A DNA stretch of 64,000 nucleotides from Opisthorchis felineus (GCA_004794785.1 SJOL01008723.1:418126-482125); one strand, 5' to 3'. Numbered from the stretch's first letter, positions 23,030-33,890 are shown. The notes: generated by a model from the sequence alone, not told the origin. Numbers and translations: made by a program.

Positions 23030-25205
23030 TTATAGAGTAGTAGAGCATTTTTGTTTGTTTCTGTTTGCCTGTTGTTGGGAGCGACACCAAAAGGAATACT
23101 TCTTTGTGCCGTCACCCAACGCACAATACCTGACAGAAAAACCTTACCAATCAAACCGCGCCAAAATATACACAGAGCAAACAGACACATGTTTGCCGTA
23201 CATTCTTGAACGACGGAAAAACTAGTCGTCCAGAAGACGGTATTGAACGAGCGGCAAGTTGCAACGGTCGAAATTTTTTCTCACGAGAGAAAAACTACGT
23301 TCTCCAAAATTAAAAGGCTTGCGCAAACCAGACTCCCACGGGGCAAAAGAACACTGCGATTGGAAAGCAGCTTTCAAAACCATCAAGACAAGAAGCAGAC
23401 AATTATGCCACACATTCGCCTTCGGAGCATTGGACCCAAACCCAACGTACAGCTATAAAATCTGCTGAACTCTCTGGCAGCGCACCTCTCGGCTCTTCAT
23501 CTTCGGAGACAGCAGAGACAGCGCTGAAGTGCTCATCCACAAACTACCTGTCTTTTCAACAAACTTCAAGATAATAAACTGCCAGCTTGCTATGAACATC
23601 CGTCCATAATCGCACTCACTGAGACCTGGCTCACACCAGATGTCTCCGACGCGGAGATCTTGATAGACGGCTACTCCATTCTTCGAGCTGACTCAAAACG
23701 AGGGGGCTGGTGGGGTTGCTTTGTACCTACATGCGGCCCTGCCCATCCCGATTGTCCTCTCCGATACCACACCTGCACCTTTTTGTTGTGCACTGTGGAT
23801 CAAAACCCTGCTGCGTGGGTCCGATTCTCTGCTTCTCGGTGTGGTCTACCGTTGCCCCTCGGGCCCCACTGAAGATGACCAGTTCCTAACACAAACACTT
23901 GAGCAACTCTCCTCCAGCTACCATTTCACTCATCTCTTGCTTGTAGGTGACTTCGATGCTCCAAAGGCCACCTGGATTGTGCTCCAGCGTGTCGGATCAA
24001 GTGGACCTTTTTCAGCGGCGCTGACCAAAGTCGCTCAACAGAGCGCTTGGGCTCAACATGTCGTTGCACCCATCAGATACCGCGCAGGCCAACTACCATC
24101 CCTCTTGGATTTGGTCATCACCAACGAAAGACACTTCGTCGATCAGGTGACAATTAACGCTCCACTGGGACATAGTGACCACTGTGTGCTGACCTTTGAT
24201 TTCATCTGCTACTGGGCCAGAAATCCCGAACCTCAAACGTGGATTCGAAACTTCTGCCGTGCAGACTTTTCAGGAATGCGCATCTTTCTCGGACACGTTA
24301 AAATGGGACCAGCCTCAGTAGAAGACTTATGCAAGACCATTGTCCAGAAAGTTCACGAAGCTGACGCGATGTTCGTCCCAAGAAAACCAGCACGCAGCCG
24401 GATGAACCGCAAGCTACCGAAAAGAGTTCGGCGTCTTCTGGAAAAGTGATCTCAACTATTTTCCAAAAAGTTGACTACAGGAGACACAGAAGATGAGCTG
24501 GCGTTTCGTAAAATGCGGAACCGCTGTAAATCAGAAATCCGCTAATAGAACATACGAAAACAAGGCATCATTCTGGACCTCGCCCGAAAAAACATAAATG
24601 TGCTTTTTAAATACATGAGACATTGCAGCAGGAATAAGCCAGACGTGTACTCCTTGAGGAACAGGAAGGGGAACCCATGATTGGCCCAGAATTGGCATCT
24701 GAAGGGAACACTACGCAGGCCTGTATTATGCCCCAGTGACCTCGTCATACCCAATATTGTGAAGGCGTAACAACTAACGGTCTCCCATAAACTTAGTCTT
24801 CACGGAGAAGGACATTCATCAACCGTTTCGCAAGGCAAACTCGTTCAGCGCGTTGAGGCCGGACGAGGTCCATCCAATGGTCCTGAAGGAAACGTCGTTA
24901 ATACTGGCAGAACAGTGCTTCGTCAGTCGCCCGACGAAGTCAACCTTCCCTCTGTTTGGAAGGGAGCGACTTTCACGCCAATCTATAAAACTGGTGACCG
25001 ACTATTGCCGGCCTTAAATCCATGGACTATAAAACGCGTCTCGCAACGGTTGACCTCTTCCTACTGGAGAATCGTCGCATCCAAGGGTACATAATACTTG
25101 CTTATGTCCTGTTTAAACAAGGTTTGGCCAACAGGTTTTTCATGGTTTATCCAACTAACACACTGCCTCGATCCTGTGTGTCAATCCGTGAATCCGTAAA
25201 CCTGT
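23030..25205 (+). mobile_element. CR1-like LINE, copy 1: 5'-truncated, RT-deleted
   Basis: Homology to LINE copy 2 (46,173-53,021, minus) runs from the ORF1 C-terminus (about 23,030-23,430) through the ORF2 endonuclease (23,620-24,450). It then covers the linker, the start of the reverse transcriptase and, after a deletion, the C-terminal domain and 3' tail. The tail contains the octamer AATCCGTG twice with variation, the kind of 3' microsatellite carried by CR1-type LINEs. At about 25,006-25,013 the sequence jumps from the RT start (YKTGDRL) directly to the C-terminal domain, removing about 900 bases including the catalytic core. The segment 23,610-24,604 is identical to copy 2, while its flanks are diverged. 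This copy also preserves the site that is filled by Rep-A in copy 2. Confidence 0.85.
23620..24449 (+). pseudogene. LINE ORF2 endonuclease domain, frameshifted
   Basis: This is an apurinic-type endonuclease of non-LTR retrotransposons, which nicks target DNA to start reverse transcription. Motifs seen are IIALTETWLTP near the start, LLVGDFDAPKATW (GDFN-like, with Asp at the last position), PSLLDLVITN and GHSDHCVLTFDF. The frame shifts once near 23,702, where a run of five G replaces the four G the frame needs; copy 2 shares this. The reading ends at TGA 24,447, and TAA TAG follow in the linker at about 24,543. The block from 23,721 is open for 242 codons and has exactly the same protein sequence in copy 2. 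Confidence 0.85.
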
Positions 25206-25479
25206 CCCGTGAACCGAGTGGTTTACTTTTGGCCCCAAGACAATTGTGTCGACCACAGTGTCGTACGGTTTTGCCTTATCTGAATCAATGATAATGAACA
25301 ATGCACCAACTGCCGAGAATGGTGGGGCACTGACGTTTGATCTCGATGTCGTATCAGAAAGGGAGTGGCCCACCGCTATAATCAATTGGAGTCATACACA
25401 GGAACTCCATTTTTCTGGCCTAAAACAACGAGGAGAGGTTCTTGGTCTTCTGGTTAGGTGAACTGGCTACCGGTTTCGA
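25206..25479. other. Short unassigned spacer
   Basis: Sequence between the LINE 3' tail and a gypsy fragment. Open frames on both strands have no motif. Confidence 0.35.
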
Positions 25480-25810
25480 GAGCGATTATGGGCTGCGACA
25501 TTTGAGATCGACATAAATCGTTTGCCTCGACAAGATGACTGCACATGCTAAGTGCGTGAAGTCTGTGCCGTTATTGGCGGGGGTGATTTTGCTCACAAGA
25601 ATGCCAGGAACCTTAGTAAGATGTAATTCAGTACATGCATATGACTACCGTTAGCGCAACGCACGTACAGCGCTTCAGTTTTTTGTGGCTTTGATGTTCG
25701 GTGCTGAGGCTGCCCAAGCCACGACATGTTCAAACAAGTTAAGCAGCCGTGTCCTGATGTCCCCATCTTAAGTAGACCGAAAACCGAATACGAAACTAAA
25801 GCACTTGAGC
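25480..25810 (-). mobile_element. Ty3/gypsy gag/nucleocapsid fragment
   Basis: Read on the minus strand, this matches parts of the gypsy element at 29.4-35.3 kb. For example, GTTAAGCAGCCGTGTYCTGATG is shared with 35,108, and the block GAGATCGACAYAAATC is shared with 34,408. It is a short, stop-containing piece of the gag end and nucleocapsid region. Confidence 0.5.
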
Positions 25811-25894
25811 TGCTCCTCAATCACCGTACCAAAATAAAAACGCTCGAAATCTCGGCATATATGAGAATATTGCCACAAATTTCTTTGAACATTT

Positions 25895-26099
25895 AGGGGT
25901 GCAGGTTTTTGATTCTGAAAAGCGACGTTTGATTGTCAGATATCTGCAATGGAGTTTTGACCTCTTAACCATGTCTGAAACCGTGAGATATCTTGTGAAA
26001 AATGATGCTTGTAAACCGAATCTTCTCCGGCATGCCCAGTTTTCGCAGCGTTGGACTGACTCTTTATTTCTCATCGAAGTTTGGAAGGACACACCCTAA
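25895..26099 (+). CDS. Putative terminal exon in repeat-rich context
   Basis: An acceptor-like TTTCTTTGAACATTTAG is followed by an open frame ending at TAA 26,097. It reads VQVFDSEKRRLIVRYLQWSF, then DLLTMSETVRYLVKN and ends LFLIEVWKDTP. The frame is open even further upstream, to about 25,814. Composition is clearly protein-like, helical and without membrane segments, unlike the neighbouring repeats. I recognise no family. It could be a surviving host exon or part of an unrecognised element. A second good acceptor (TTACTTTTCAG, 26,118) lies just downstream. Confidence 0.4.
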
Positions 26100-26424
26100 C
26101 ATATTTTCTTACTTTTCAGCTGTCAAAAGTCTGACCTGAAGAAGGATCGAAATGCAAATAACGTGGTTGACGCCGCAACTCAGTAGACACCAGTTTTACG
26201 TGCTGGCCGCTAGTGTATTGATAGTCTGCTTTCTAGACCACTTGAACTAACTCCACTTAGGTTTGCTGAATTTATTTTGTTGGTTGGCAACAATTTTTGA
26301 AGCCGATGGACTTCTATCGATAACATGAGTTCTCAGCCGCCAGTCAGTACAGTGGATATCTCGTCTCAGTCCTCAGTCTGACCTTCCTATAGGGACGAAC
26401 CACCATGGGTACATGGTCAAAATG
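26100..26424. other. No gene recognised; possible repeat fragment
   Basis: Around 26,136-26,160 the run CTGAAGAAGGATCGAAATGC resembles conserved 3' words of some retroelements, but nothing longer confirms it. Confidence 0.3.
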
Positions 26425-26680
26425 GCTCGAGGTGTCTCAGTGGTTGGGGCGCGAACGTACAGACCGAAAGGTCTGTGGATCAGACCCTAACGTCGCATCT
26501 CGACTGCTGCTGTCTCGGCTTGACCAACCTGGCAGTCTCTCATTCCTCGTACTTCCTTTGAATGGCATGGAGCGCACGGTCGAAAAACCATCTACCGTTC
26601 ATATGTCTTGTGGAAATTATTTCTTCCGAAAACCACTTCGCCTACTTCAGCAGTACTGATCCATCATCATCATCAGATGT
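26425..26680 (+). repeat. tRNA-derived SINE copy
   Basis: The head aligns with the clearer copy at 59,195: an A-box-like GTGTCTCAGTGGTTGGGGC, then GAACGTACAGACCGAAAGGTC, a decayed B box, and the conserved body AACCTGGCAGTCTCTCATTC. It ends in an ATC trinucleotide run (26,661-26,676). The layout of a tRNA-like head, unrelated body and short tandem tail is that of a SINE moved by LINE machinery. The following 250 bases on the minus strand may be a separate repeat. Confidence 0.65.
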
Positions 26681-27099
26681 AAGATGTGCCTGTCCTACAA
26701 TGGGTATAGCTGCCAGAGTTTCGTACGTGGGCGATTTGGGGGAGGTTAGCTGGATAGGTAAGTATTGTAGGCGGTATCTGGTGTAATTGATACCAAAACA
26801 TAGGGGTGCCAGTGGGCTTTTAATGGGAGAGGCCGGGAAAAGAGATATACATTGAAGGCAGCAGCTTGGATATATGAACACAATTGAGGGCGCAAATGGG
26901 CTATTTCTGAGAGTGTATACAACCATCAGTGTCCTGTTTCGGGGTCTCCCCCCAAAGGAGATCTCAGCGACAAGGTGTTTTATATTTGCTCTGTTTTCTT
27001 AAAGCGTTATGTCGTTCATTGGTAAATCGCTCATTTAGCTCGCAATGTGAAAATTCAGGTGAATAAAGCCTAGCTCTCTGGACTTGATTCCTTTCCATT
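26681..27099. other. Unassigned, probable repeat
   Basis: Open on both strands over about 280 bases without a known motif. A donor-like GTAAGTAT lies at 26,759, but the context is repetitive and I do not call an exon. Confidence 0.35.
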
Positions 27100-27545
27100 C
27101 CTTATCTGATTGGCACCGCGCTCCGTCTCTCGTTAAAAACAACACAAGGACAGTTAGACTTGCTGATAATGGCTTTTAAACTTCGCTGAAAAGCCACTGT
27201 TTGGCCTCTTCTGGTTTGCTTCCACCCTTTACCTGCCTTCGCGAAAAAGGCTCTTCGAGAAAGCTGGTCGACTGGCGTACTGAACAAATGACCTATCCAG
27301 CGCAACCTGTGGAGAGTGAAAAGCACATCTATCATGGGTGTGTTATCTCTTCCGAAAACGACGTACTTCAGCATTACGAAACAGGTGTTCCCATCGGACT
27401 CGGGTAATGTTCTAGGTATATCGATGATCAAGCTCCGAAGGTAATTGACATTCTCAGCGCGCAGCGGCCAGGTTTCTCACCCATATAATAATATGGAGCG
27501 CACCGCGGCATTGTAAACTCGACCATTGACGGATAAATCACAAGA
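27100..27545 (-). mobile_element. RTE-like LINE, C-terminal fragment
   Basis: On the minus strand the sequence gives the C-terminal region typical of RTE-type LINEs of flatworms. It reads NAAVRSILLYG, then a segment with LRWIGHLFSTPVDQLSRRAF and GKGWKQTRRGQTVAFQRSLK. Frames are mostly open from 27,102 to 27,431 but start in the middle of the protein. Catalytic domains are absent. Confidence 0.65.
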
Positions 27546-28260
27546 TGTAACGGTGTGGTAGCTGGGTTATTCAGAAGGTTAATGGAGCTTATTTTATTGC
27601 GTGGAATAGTCTAATTACTTTTGTGAGAAATCCCAAAATAGAAGGCAAAGGAGACCTGATTAAAATTTTCTATGTTGAGAATGAACCCATGGAAAAAGAG
27701 CGCTGCGGTTCAGATAGCTACAAGAGGCGGAAAATGCAATCTTAGTAAAATACTAGTAAGAGTCACATTGCTCGTTAGGATCCGTTCTTCCCGACACCTC
27801 CTTTTTCAATATGTGCGTAGGTTTTTGGAGATGAATTGACCTAAACTGGTTCAAATGGTTTTAGGTTACGGCTGGAACAGCGTACTATTTTGCACTGGGA
27901 GTTTTTCTGTTTGCAAATGGGGCTTATATCTACATGACAGCTCAGAAGTATCCAACAGTATTTCCAGAGAAATCGAGTTATCTGATGTAGCCGGTCCAGC
28001 GAGTCCAGGAGGAAGTTAGTTTGCGTGACGGACACATGTGACAGAATGTATATCGACTTCTTAGATGATATTACACCGTACGGCGCTTGGTGTAACCATA
28101 AGTCCATTTCTCTCCGCCGTTACGATAGTCCTTAAACAAAGCGGAGTCCCCCGGAATATGGGTAGTTTGAACGGCGCTGTCATGGTATTTGAACCGTTGC
28201 CCCATGTGTTTCCTTTTTGTGGGTGTGAAAGAGATGGGCGTGCCACATTTTTGGGTAAAC
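27546..28260. other. Mostly unassigned; LINE-B 5'-region fragment at 27,640-27,830
   Basis: 27,640-27,830 aligns with 37,480-37,640 (for example CTCGTTAGGAYC and GAGAATGAACCCATGGAA against GAGAATATGCCAGTGGAA), so it is a fragment of the region that precedes the LINE-B 5' end elsewhere. A minus frame at 27,841-28,107 has no motif. Confidence 0.45.
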
Positions 28261-28267
28261 TGACTCT

Positions 28268-28470
28268 ACTCCCAAGTGGTTGGAGCGCGAATTTACTGAG
28301 CGGAAGGTCTGTGTCTAAAGCCCAACCTCTACCTCTCGACCTCTGCCCTGTCTAGGCTTGCGCAACCTGGCAGTATCCCAGCCCTCGTGCTTCCCTTTGG
28401 TGGCATGGCAGGTAGGCGCCGAAAGTGTTCTAAAGCTGGACGACTCCAAAACTGCCCTGGTGAGTTGTTG
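28268..28470 (+). repeat. tRNA-derived SINE copy, decayed head
   Basis: It shares AGTGGTTGGAGCGCGAATTT ACTGA, GGAAGGTCTG and the body CAACCTGGCAGTATCCCAGC, CTCGTGCTTCC and GGTGGCATGGCAG with the copy at 59,195. The A box is degraded and the B box is not recognisable. Plus orientation, like the copies at 26,425 and 59,195. Confidence 0.6.
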
Positions 28471-28689
28471 TTTCGCATGTTCGGGCTAGATGTCGCACGG
28501 TAGCATAACAAGAAGGTTCCCTCTTTAAGTTTTTGAAGTGTTCTTTCTACAAAGGACATATGTTAAATTGAGGATGGGATGGAGGTAAACTAACGCGATG
28601 AAAGCCATTTTGCTTTCAAAACAAGGCAAGTTCCGCTAACGTAAATGAACTGACAACCATGTATTTGCGCGATTATATCAGCTGCCGCT

Positions 28690-29150
28690 TTTAAATGCGC
28701 ACCAATCTACCGCACATCCCCAAATGATCGGTGAACGAAACTGTGGCAACGATAACCACCGTACATGTACGCGGTTCATACAGCCGATGATGATGATACG
28801 AAATCAATGTTTTTGGCATACCGAAGCGGCTGAAGATCCGAGTGAGCAGCAAGATGGTGGAACGAGAAATGATGTGGCCCACCACAGTTATCCCCGGACA
28901 ATTTACTGCGGGAGTCACCCGTGATAAGATAATAATGATTGTCAATCGGTCCTGCAAACTCACAATGTAGTGGCGACCAAGGATTAGTTGATGCAGGCCA
29001 CAAAGGTATCTTACCATTCTGTGGCGATTTTGCCGAACACGGACATTTTGAAAAAGATTGCGGTTTGTGTGTACCCTGCCAGTTTGCGAAACCTTCATGC
29101 GGTTCATGCCTGGTTGTCCAAAATGTGACTGCTTCAGCACTTGACTTGCA
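28690..29150 (-). mobile_element. Ty3/gypsy integrase fragment
   Basis: The minus strand shows GQPGMNRMK (from the zinc-binding region), then CEFAGPI in front of a catalytic-core-like segment, and IFSRFGMPKTLIS, which corresponds to the segment leading to the second catalytic Asp. Frames are shifted and stops are present. Its position beyond the integrase end of the neighbouring gypsy element means it comes from a separate insertion. Confidence 0.55.
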
Positions 29151-29439
29151 GTTTTGCTGGTGTTATAGCGCCTCTAGCAAAGGCAACGTGTAATAACGGT
29201 AATTTCCCAGTTTAGCTCCGGCTCTGATCCTTCCAAGATAGAGTTTCCGTCAAAACAAATGCCAAAGGAGCAGAGCGCGTATTATTGCACAAATCCAGGT
29301 CAAAGCACATGTAGTGTGTGTCAATTGTAAAGTGTATGTGACGACACATTTCTGCAAGTTCTGACGCCTGGATGTGCCATTGGGGACCGGCACTCGGTGA
29401 TTACCGGATCATGGTTGACAGTCAAGTCCAGAAGTTCGA
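29151..29439. other. Unassigned spacer
   Basis: No motif or repeat recognised. The 3' LTR expected for the adjacent gypsy element could not be found here. Confidence 0.3.
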
Positions 29440-29449
29440 CGAATCAGAG

Positions 29450-30612
29450 CTAGCCTTGGGTCTCGGACGAAGCAGCTGATGGATATTCCGCAATAGCGCC
29501 GGGATCAAAAATGTCCAGATGCATCTCTGAGTCTGCACATCTGTCGGTAGGATTTAGTACGTGTGCCAGATCCGCATGGCCGGACCAACTTGAATGTCCT
29601 AGGGAAATTCGACTCGCCGTCCAAGGATGCGTCATGGAATCTACTTTGTGTGTCTTCCGCTGTAGTCGCGGACCAACACCATCTGGCAGTCGCTGAAGGA
29701 GCGCGTCGTTGTGCCATGCCGGTTGAATAATTTTCCCATTCTCCTGTTGCGGTGACTCTATTGCCTTTTTTGTGGCCGGACAGTGTCATGCGGTGTTATT
29801 TTGGAGCAGTGCCTTTGCTGGTGACACTTTATCGGGCGAGTTGAGGTGGTTTGATATGCCAGCAGAAACCTTTGAAAAATCTCTTCAGAGGGTCCCTCCC
29901 CTCTGGACTTCTGAAGTGCACGCTTCGGAGTGTAACAAAGCGTTCCGTCTGGCAGTTAGACTGTGGACGAAACGGCGGCGAGCTGCTGAGTTGTGCCTTA
30001 CTCCCGACAAAACTTTGAGAACGCCCATGGGCCGGTTGTCGTTATCCGATACAAAACTTTCTGGTGTTCCAAAGCGACTGAACAATCGTCGGAGTTCTAG
30101 GACTGCAGTAACAGTTATGGGGCTGTTTACCGGAAGAAGCTCCAACCACTTGCTGTAAGCGTCGGTCACGAACAAAAAGTGCTGGCCATCCACCGGATCT
30201 GCACAGTCGATATGAAGACGGGACCAGGGTTCGATCGGTTGCCGCCACGACCGTAGTTAGTTTTCACCGGTGGCCCGGCCGCTGGGGGTCAGCAGGCATA
30301 ACTCCGAGCAGGGACATTCATCATGATTGTTCTCGAGTGCGCTTCATAACGCTTTAAAACGGCTGTGACTTTAAACGCTGTGACTCCCTTGGAATTACAA
30401 CGCGTCCTGAAAATAACAGGCATTCGTCGGCTGATGATAATGCGTCGTGCCGGTTGAAATAAGGTCGCAGTTCGTCTTCTGTGCAGGTACGCAGACACTG
30501 ATTGTGGCTGTACTTGACGACTAGCTGCAGCACTGTCTTGATCGGTAGATTGGCGGGCCATCTCAGCGGTCACTGGGAGAATGCGAACCGTTTCCGATAC
30601 CACGTGATTCAC
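29450..30612 (-). pseudogene. Gypsy integrase
   Basis: The pieces visible are the linker after RNase H (VTAEMARQSTDQDS), the catalytic-core segment with VTDAYSKWLELLPVNSP and RLFSRFGTPESFVSDN, and a C-terminal region ending near 29,450. The core is interrupted by frameshifts, and the last catalytic residue could not be located. Confidence 0.65.
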
Positions 30613-30639
30613 CTCACGTTCAAAGGCAATCGTTGCAGC

Positions 30640-31106
30640 TACAGTATGTTCTGGCTTTGACCTGCTTGAGTCAATGAGTTGCGACAGTGCTTCGGCTTTT
30701 CCGAGGTTGGTGGCGGACTAGTACTCGATCTTGAAGTCGTATCCCAGGGTGACCTATCCCTGAAGGCGGTTGGCGATATATATCTGGATCGCCTTCTCCG
30801 AGCCAAATACAGAAAGGGATGGCTGGTGATCGGCGAGTAAGATGAACTGAAGGCAAACACGATCGCAAAAGCTTCCCTATCTATCTAAGTATAGTTGCGC
30901 TCTACTGATGTCAGGGATCTGGTCGGATGTACGAGAAATACATACAGAATCACTGCACCAGTTCCATAGTTCGAAGCATCCGACGCCACAATAATTTCTA
31001 GTGACGGATCGTATCGGGCGAGAGGCAAATCAGAACTCAGCATGGATTTGACAGAGTCAAAGAGGTGTTGGCATTCTTTTGACCATGTCAAATTGTGAGC
31101 CTTCAT
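30640..31106 (-). pseudogene. Gypsy RNase H
   Basis: The frame contains TWSKECQHLFDSVKSMLSSD and IIVASDASNYGTGAV, the first catalytic Asp region of Ty3-type RNase H. Later parts (DHQPSLSVFGSEKAI, RLQG and GYDFKIEYW) appear in shifted frames down to about 30,700. Decayed. Confidence 0.7.
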
Positions 31107-31198
31107 GAGTAGCCAGTTCAGTGTACCTCAGAGGTGATACATGGCGGGCAGAAACTTGCTTGATTGACTGACGAGACCTAGGAGGGAATTGAGGGATG

Positions 31199-31881
31199 TT
31201 AAGTCTGTAGGTGCTGGCATACGTTTGATGGCATCGATGTTCTCCGGGTCTGGTCGGCGGCCTTGTTATTGAATAATGAACCTGAGGTGCTATGCCGATC
31301 GCACGAAGGAGGTGCACTTTTCTCAGTGCACTCTGAAGCCACATAATCAAGGCGCTGCTCCATTTTGTCTATGTTAGAACCAGTGACGATGAGATCGTCC
31401 AAATAGGCGCCAACGCAGGGCGCATCTCTCAGCATCGTATCCACAATGCGTTGAAAAATGGCTGGCGTTATCTTTACTCCAAACGGCAGTCGGGTATACT
31501 GGAACAGATCGCGGTGCGCACTGATAGTCAAAGGTTCTTGGGATTCTTCCTCAACTTCACTTTAGAGGTAAGCATCGGCCAAATAAATCTTCGCGAAAAG
31601 TTTCCTCCATTCAGTTTGGCAAACAAGTAGTCTGAAAGAAGCAGAGGGTACTGATGGATATCCACCGCAGCATCGTGACCGGTGGAGAAGTTTGACGACA
31701 ACCGGATGGTCTTGTTAGCCTCGTTCACTGATACGATTGTTGCATCCTGTGAGGAGTAGTTCATCGGTTGGAGAATACCATCTTTCTGTAGTTGGTCCAT
31801 TACCTGGTCGGCAGTGGGTATTGGGCCTTGCTGCTTGAAAACTGGTTTGACACTGGGGAGGAGGCTCAGCCTGGCTCTCAC
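31199..31881 (-). pseudogene. Gypsy reverse transcriptase
   Basis: Two adjoining frames give a Ty3/gypsy reverse transcriptase: MDQLQKDGILQPMNYSSQDA near the start, LFQYTRLPFGVKITPAIFQR, and the catalytic box CVGAYLDDLIVTG with both aspartates intact. A frameshift near 31,530 separates motif A from the LPFGV segment. The first half also has substitutions in the motif-A region. The LINE-B junction lies just upstream at about 31,885. Confidence 0.8.
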
Positions 31882-31885
31882 TTTT

Positions 31886-33890
31886 GTGAACCGTCCAAGC
31901 CCATCGGCGGATATAGATGCGTAGCTTTGCAGGAAAGAGACTGGACCCTACCGTGTCGTGACGGTTTGCGCACATCAGCGACCCAGCTTTACTGAGGGGT
32001 GGTCCCGCCACACATGGAATCCCACGTACTAGGTTAGTCGGTGGTTGGAGGTCACACAAACACAGTCTCCTGGTCTACCAGGTTGGGGTTTGGAATATGT
32101 GGCAGCTCGTTACGTAGAAATGATATTGCATTTGCATTGCCCGCCAAACACCGCTGCCTCGTGCTTAGGCTTTTGCGCCAAAGGCTTTGTTTGTAGACCC
32201 CAATCGTCCTCCTGTCTAGGTGTTGGCGCCCTAACAGTATCCAGGCCCACTTACAGCCACGTTTTGAGTCACCAGACAGAAGCATCCTTGCTTGACTGGA
32301 TACCTGCTAACAGTCGCTTCTGTGCGGTTCGTCTGGCAACGTCTGTGAAGGATTCTCACAAGCGGGAAGCTGATTGATATCTGCTTATCGTGTCTGCCTA
32401 CAACCCAACTGACTGTAGCTCGGACGCCGTCAGAGAAAGGTTTAACGACGCCCTGAACAAACTGTTGCGGTGAGCTAAAAGCCCAGATATCGTTGTGTTT
32501 GCCGGAGATATGAATGCACAAGTGGGCAGGCGTAGCATGTCTGAGACTCAATTAGGAGGTCGACATGGATTGGACTCGGTACGTAAGGACAGTGGTGAAC
32601 GACTGTTCCAGCTGTGTGCTGATCGCAGGCTATTTTTACGCAGCACTAACTTCCGAAATAGCCGAAGTCGTCTGGCCACATGGTGTCCTCCAGCGGCATG
32701 CCGGCCACAAACTCAAATTGATCACGTTACCACCAGTTACCGAGGGTGCGGATCAATAACTGACTGTCGGTCTTTTCGGAGCACATTTGTGGATTCCGAC
32801 CACGCACTCATCCGGAGTCGCTTCTCCCCCCGTTTTCCCGGGCTACGTAAGACGCCAACAAATCGCCTGGCAACTGAGGAACTGGCGGATCCGGATGTTA
32901 GACGAACTTACCAGAATCGTCTTCCAGGGTCTCTTCCAAATGCTGCACGATTAGATGGGGACTCATACTGGGATGAGATTGCCGCCACATTGCATGGTGC
33001 TAGGAACTTAGCCTGTGGCGAGGCACCACCAGGCCACCCCGTCATTTGGTATGCACTTTACACCCACAAAGTGTGGGGTCATGCAGTCATTGTATGCGCC
33101 ACTTACAGTCCAGTGAGGGGCACTGGAAGTTGTGGAATGTTTTACATATATTGGAAGCTGTATTAGTTCTGATGAGGTCAACGCAAGAATCTGCAAGGCC
33201 CGAGTCTCTTGTGCTGATTTGAGCCGCTGATGGCGTCAGAGCGGCATATCCCCAAACCTCAATGGGTGTGTAACTGATGCTACAGTGCGAGCTGTTTTGT
33301 TGCATGGCTGTGAGAGTTGGCATGTCTAAGCAGCGGAACTTAGACGTCTTCAGGTTTTCGACGATCGTTTTCTCCAAACCATAGCTCATAAGGATTGGTG
33401 TCAGCGAATCCGTAACTAGGCGGTTGGAAAGCGGGTTCTCGGTTGTGCAACGGGCACTTCCACTGAAAAAGTGTCCAGCACCAAAAGCTGAGTTGGTTAG
33501 ACATGTGTTCCGTACCACCGTTTGCCAAAGAGAGTGCCGTATTTCATGTCCAACTCAAAGTGACGTAAGTAGACGGTTGGCCAACCGTTGACCTGGTAGA
33601 GGGGTACGAAGGAGATTACGAAACGCTTGGGTGCTTTCGGTACTACTCGCCTTCCAAGATGGGGACCGCGTGATCCGCAGTTCGCCTGGTTGGAGATGGT
33701 TCAAGATATGACTGCCAACCGATGTCGATGGCGTTCTTGTTGTCAGGTTTTATCCAGGTTTTCTAAATGAGCGTGTAGAGGTGTAGGCACATCGGAATGA
33801 TTGTAGTAAGGTAGCACTAATTCCCTTCCCCCGTCGACCTTTATTCTTTTCTTCACTATAGGGCTTTCAAAAAACAATGAGCTCACGGCA
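31886..33890 (+). mobile_element. LINE-B: RTE-like LINE with reverse transcriptase deleted
   Basis: Inserted into the gypsy element in the opposite direction. The 5' region (31,886-32,380) recurs at 37,640-38,060 and 57,405-57,680. An endonuclease domain follows (32,380-33,045). Then, without a reverse transcriptase core, the sequence passes to the C-terminal region: YIGSCISSDEVNARICKARV at about 33,150, LLHGCESWHV, LQVFDDRFLQTIAHKDWCQR and a GGQPLTW-like motif up to 33,760. Stops are frequent in the last part. The 3' edge near 33,890 is approximate. Confidence 0.7.
32495..33166 (+). pseudogene. LINE-B endonuclease domain
   Basis: A 223-codon frame with the RTE-type apurinic endonuclease pattern: VFAGDMNAQVGRRSMSETQL, GGRHGLDSVRKDSGERLFQL, TQIDHVTTSYR and FVDSDHALIRSR, the last holding the conserved SDH. 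The N-terminal third begins earlier (VSAYNPTDCSSDAVRERFND near 32,392) and is cut from this frame by a TGA at about 32,472. Related endonucleases have been domesticated as CFDP2 proteins in animals, but here the context is a degenerate LINE. Confidence 0.75.

Noticed and set aside
26136..26160. Hammerhead-ribozyme-like words CTGAAGA and GAAA
   Set aside because: The spacer between the two core boxes is too short to form stem II, and no flanking stems were evident.
26661..26790. Possible exon ending at donor GTAAGTAT (26,759)
   Set aside because: The block lies directly in the ATC tail and flank of a SINE, and the opposite strand is equally open; probably repeat sequence.
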